From Drosophila miranda (Eukaryota > Arthropoda > Insecta > Diptera > Drosophilidae): 64,000 nt of DNA. The translations under genes were made by a program, and so were the position numbers. Below, in pieces: positions 62,475-64,000 of this stretch (positions within the stretch are counted from its first letter, which is position 1; each line of letters opens with the position of its first letter). The stretch is taken from NCBI RefSeq assembly GCF_003369915.1, contig NC_046677.1, positions 32,475,842 through 32,539,841 of the forward strand. The letters run 5' to 3'. The notes under the pieces were generated by a model. It did not search any database, had not been told where the DNA came from, and saw only the letters and a list, made by a program, of their open reading frames with translations.

Positions 62475-63992
62475 TTAGTTGTCTTCTTCCATTTGGTTGC
62501 TGTTATCTCTGTCTGCCCTGAGAGGCACGGACTTGTTCACTTTGCCGTTGGAGGGAAGGCTCTGCACTAGACTGCCTAGTTGACTGATGGCAGCCAGGAT
62601 GTCACTTATGCTGGCTTCGATCTTGTTCAGCCTTTCTTCAAATCGCTTGCTTTCCGGTTCGGCCGGACCCACTGCCATAGTTTTCAAGGACTGCGAGAGT
62701 GCAATCTGCTCTTCTCGCAGTCTATTCTGGAATTTCTCCAGATGGCTGGCGGCTGGGTTGGATTCATGTCCACGGCTATAGGAGCTCTCCGTCCTTTCCC
62801 TACTTTATCCTTTTTTTGGCTGGGTGTTTGTTTTCTCTTTTCTCTGTTCTTAATCTTGGTAAGCCTTCTCTTGATTTCGGTACTATGGTGGCTGGGCTTT
62901 GGTTGGACATTTCTGCCAGAGAAAGGGTTTGTGAAGCCCCTCACTGGTCCACTTCGGCCCTCGTCACAGCCACTCACATCCCTGCGATGGCTACCTGCTG
63001 GAAATGGGGCCACTCGGAATGTTTGAGGACGTTTGGATATCTCCTCCCATACGCTGGGTCTCCCTATAGCTTGCTTTGTGAGTCTATCCTCATTGATCAT
63101 TTTATTGACCTTGAGCCTGCTTCTGGCCGCTTTAAAGGCTGGACAACCCTTAAAGCTGCTGACGTGATCCCCGTCGCAGTTTGCGCACTTGGCTGGGGTG
63201 TGTCTGGGCTTCGTGCATTCGGTTGAGAGGTGGCCTCTGGCACACTTCATGCATTTGGGCTCGTTCCGGCAATAATTTTTGGTGTGACCATAGGCCTGGC
63301 ACCTGTGGCATTGCAGGGATTCCTGGGTGGCAGCTTTTTTTCAAATGCCACTGACTGGCCTCCTAATACATTTATTTTTAGTATTTCGTCATGCGAGCCA
63401 TCCCTTTTCTGCTCAATCTCTAACTCAAACATGTTTATTGGCCTTCCTGTAACTACATGCTTCATATTGGCGCAGAATCTGACGACGAAGGCCCTTTTTT
63501 TTAATTCAGCAAAAATCCACTCATTCGTCGTCGAGTAGTGCAGGTGTCTCAGAATATAGCGTGCACCACGCTGACCGTTTGGCTGGTGCGTATGCATTAG
63601 CAACTTTTGGTCGTGGAGGAGTTGTGTTATTTTCCTATGGGCGTTCATATCAACGCATTGAATTCTGATACCGTTCCCCGGGGTGCTTTTCGTTTTGAAG
63701 CTGTCCACCCCCGCTGTATAATTGAGTTTTTCTAGTAGGGGAACTATAGCTTTGACACCAGCTATGTGAATAGAAGGCACCCTCTTGCTCGATGGCACTA
63801 CCTGCCATGGAAGGAGCTCTGGCTGTTCGATATGGTTACTTTCGCTGTCATTGAGATCTTTGCTATGCCTACTCATTGTGGGGAGTGGACAAGGCTGAGC
63901 ATTTTCGTTTGGCACAGGGACGACGTGTGACACCCCAGTGTCATTACCTTTCTTCTTGGGAGGTGACGTTGATAGCCTGTTTGCCTCTGTGG
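62475..63992 (-). pseudogene. A3 ORF1 (Gag), frame-broken, N-terminus missing
   Basis: Frames 63933-63247, 63250-62684 and 62687-62475 match successive parts of A2 Gag. Breaks are at single-G differences from A2 near 63,317, 62,895 and 62,760. The three zinc knuckles are present but split between frames. The copy is cut near 63,992, before the N-terminal part. Confidence 0.75.
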
Positions 63993-64000
63993 AGATTTTT

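Larger units (their letters stand above)
60090..63992 (-). mobile_element. telomeric element A3 (family A), near-identical to A2
   Basis: Collinear with A2 from 55,246 onward at an offset of about 4,843, with a few substitutions and several single-G length differences. It includes the 83-bp array, splice-signal repeats, antisense cassettes, ORF2 stub and most of gag. Similarity to A2 stops near 63,992, eight bases before the window end, where ATTTTT appears; this may be the 3' oligo-T of the next element. Confidence 0.9.

Noticed and set aside
32436..64000. Telomerase-type simple repeats
   Set aside because: No run of short G-rich repeats was seen anywhere; the end is retrotransposon-based.

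Overview
The window is eukaryotic: a Drosophila chromosome end, read from the most distal unique genes (left) into the telomere (right). The genes have short GT-AG introns and insect-type proteins. The block zir - Creld - Nhe1 - Sam-S is one I know from the tip of chromosome arm 2L (cytological 21B, Muller element B) of D. melanogaster. The species is not identifiable by eye; a melanogaster-group Drosophila is the best guess. There are no simple telomerase-type repeats. As in other Drosophila, the end is built from non-LTR retrotransposons.

Region 1, about 1-23,200, is unique. It holds the 3' part of zir (DOCK-family Rac/Cdc42 activator, +), a dead RNase H-type non-LTR fragment (+), Creld (+, with two alternative last exons), Nhe1 (an NHE8-like Na+/H+ exchanger, -, tail to tail with Creld) and Sam-S (S-adenosylmethionine synthetase, +). 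Sam-S has two copies of a 113-nt exon, apparently mutually exclusive, with a dead Tc1-like transposon between them.

Region 2, about 23,200-32,435, is a telomere-associated (TAS-like) domain. It is made of rearranged, amplified pieces of the telomeric retrotransposons themselves: a scrambled ORF2 fragment, a 239-bp tandem array, a minisatellite made of a Gag zinc-knuckle codon block, and a 2,753-bp tandem unit present 2.7 times.

Region 3, 32,436-64,000, is an uninterrupted head-to-tail array of jockey-clade telomeric retrotransposons. Every one has its 3' oligo(A) end (oligo-T on the + strand) facing the centromere. I distinguish four families by their 3' ends, in the order A1 | B1 | B2 | B3 | C1 | B4 | C2 | D1 | D2 | A2 | A3. 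B1 and C2 have complete endonuclease-reverse transcriptases; A1 has an RT with a 5'-truncated endonuclease. B2/B3 and A2/A3 are, separately, Gag-bearing forms that have lost ORF2, a layout like HeT-A in D. melanogaster. If the system works as in D. melanogaster, Gag from such elements would carry RNPs to chromosome ends and RT would be supplied in trans by full elements.

The most unusual signal is on the + strand of the 3' UTRs, antisense to the retrotransposons. Family A carries tandem arrays of splice-site pairs: 31- and 37-nt 'mini-exons' separated by about 52-nt 'mini-introns', with branch-point-like, acceptor and donor sequences repeated every 172 bp. Divergent A copies keep the same signals, and family C has exon-like antisense segments too. 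A ladder of short 3'-end tags at the A2/A3 junction suggests that transcription starts inside the 3' end of the upstream neighbour, as known for HeT-A. Many A2/A3 differences are G-run length changes, so base-level quality of the last 9 kb is doubtful.
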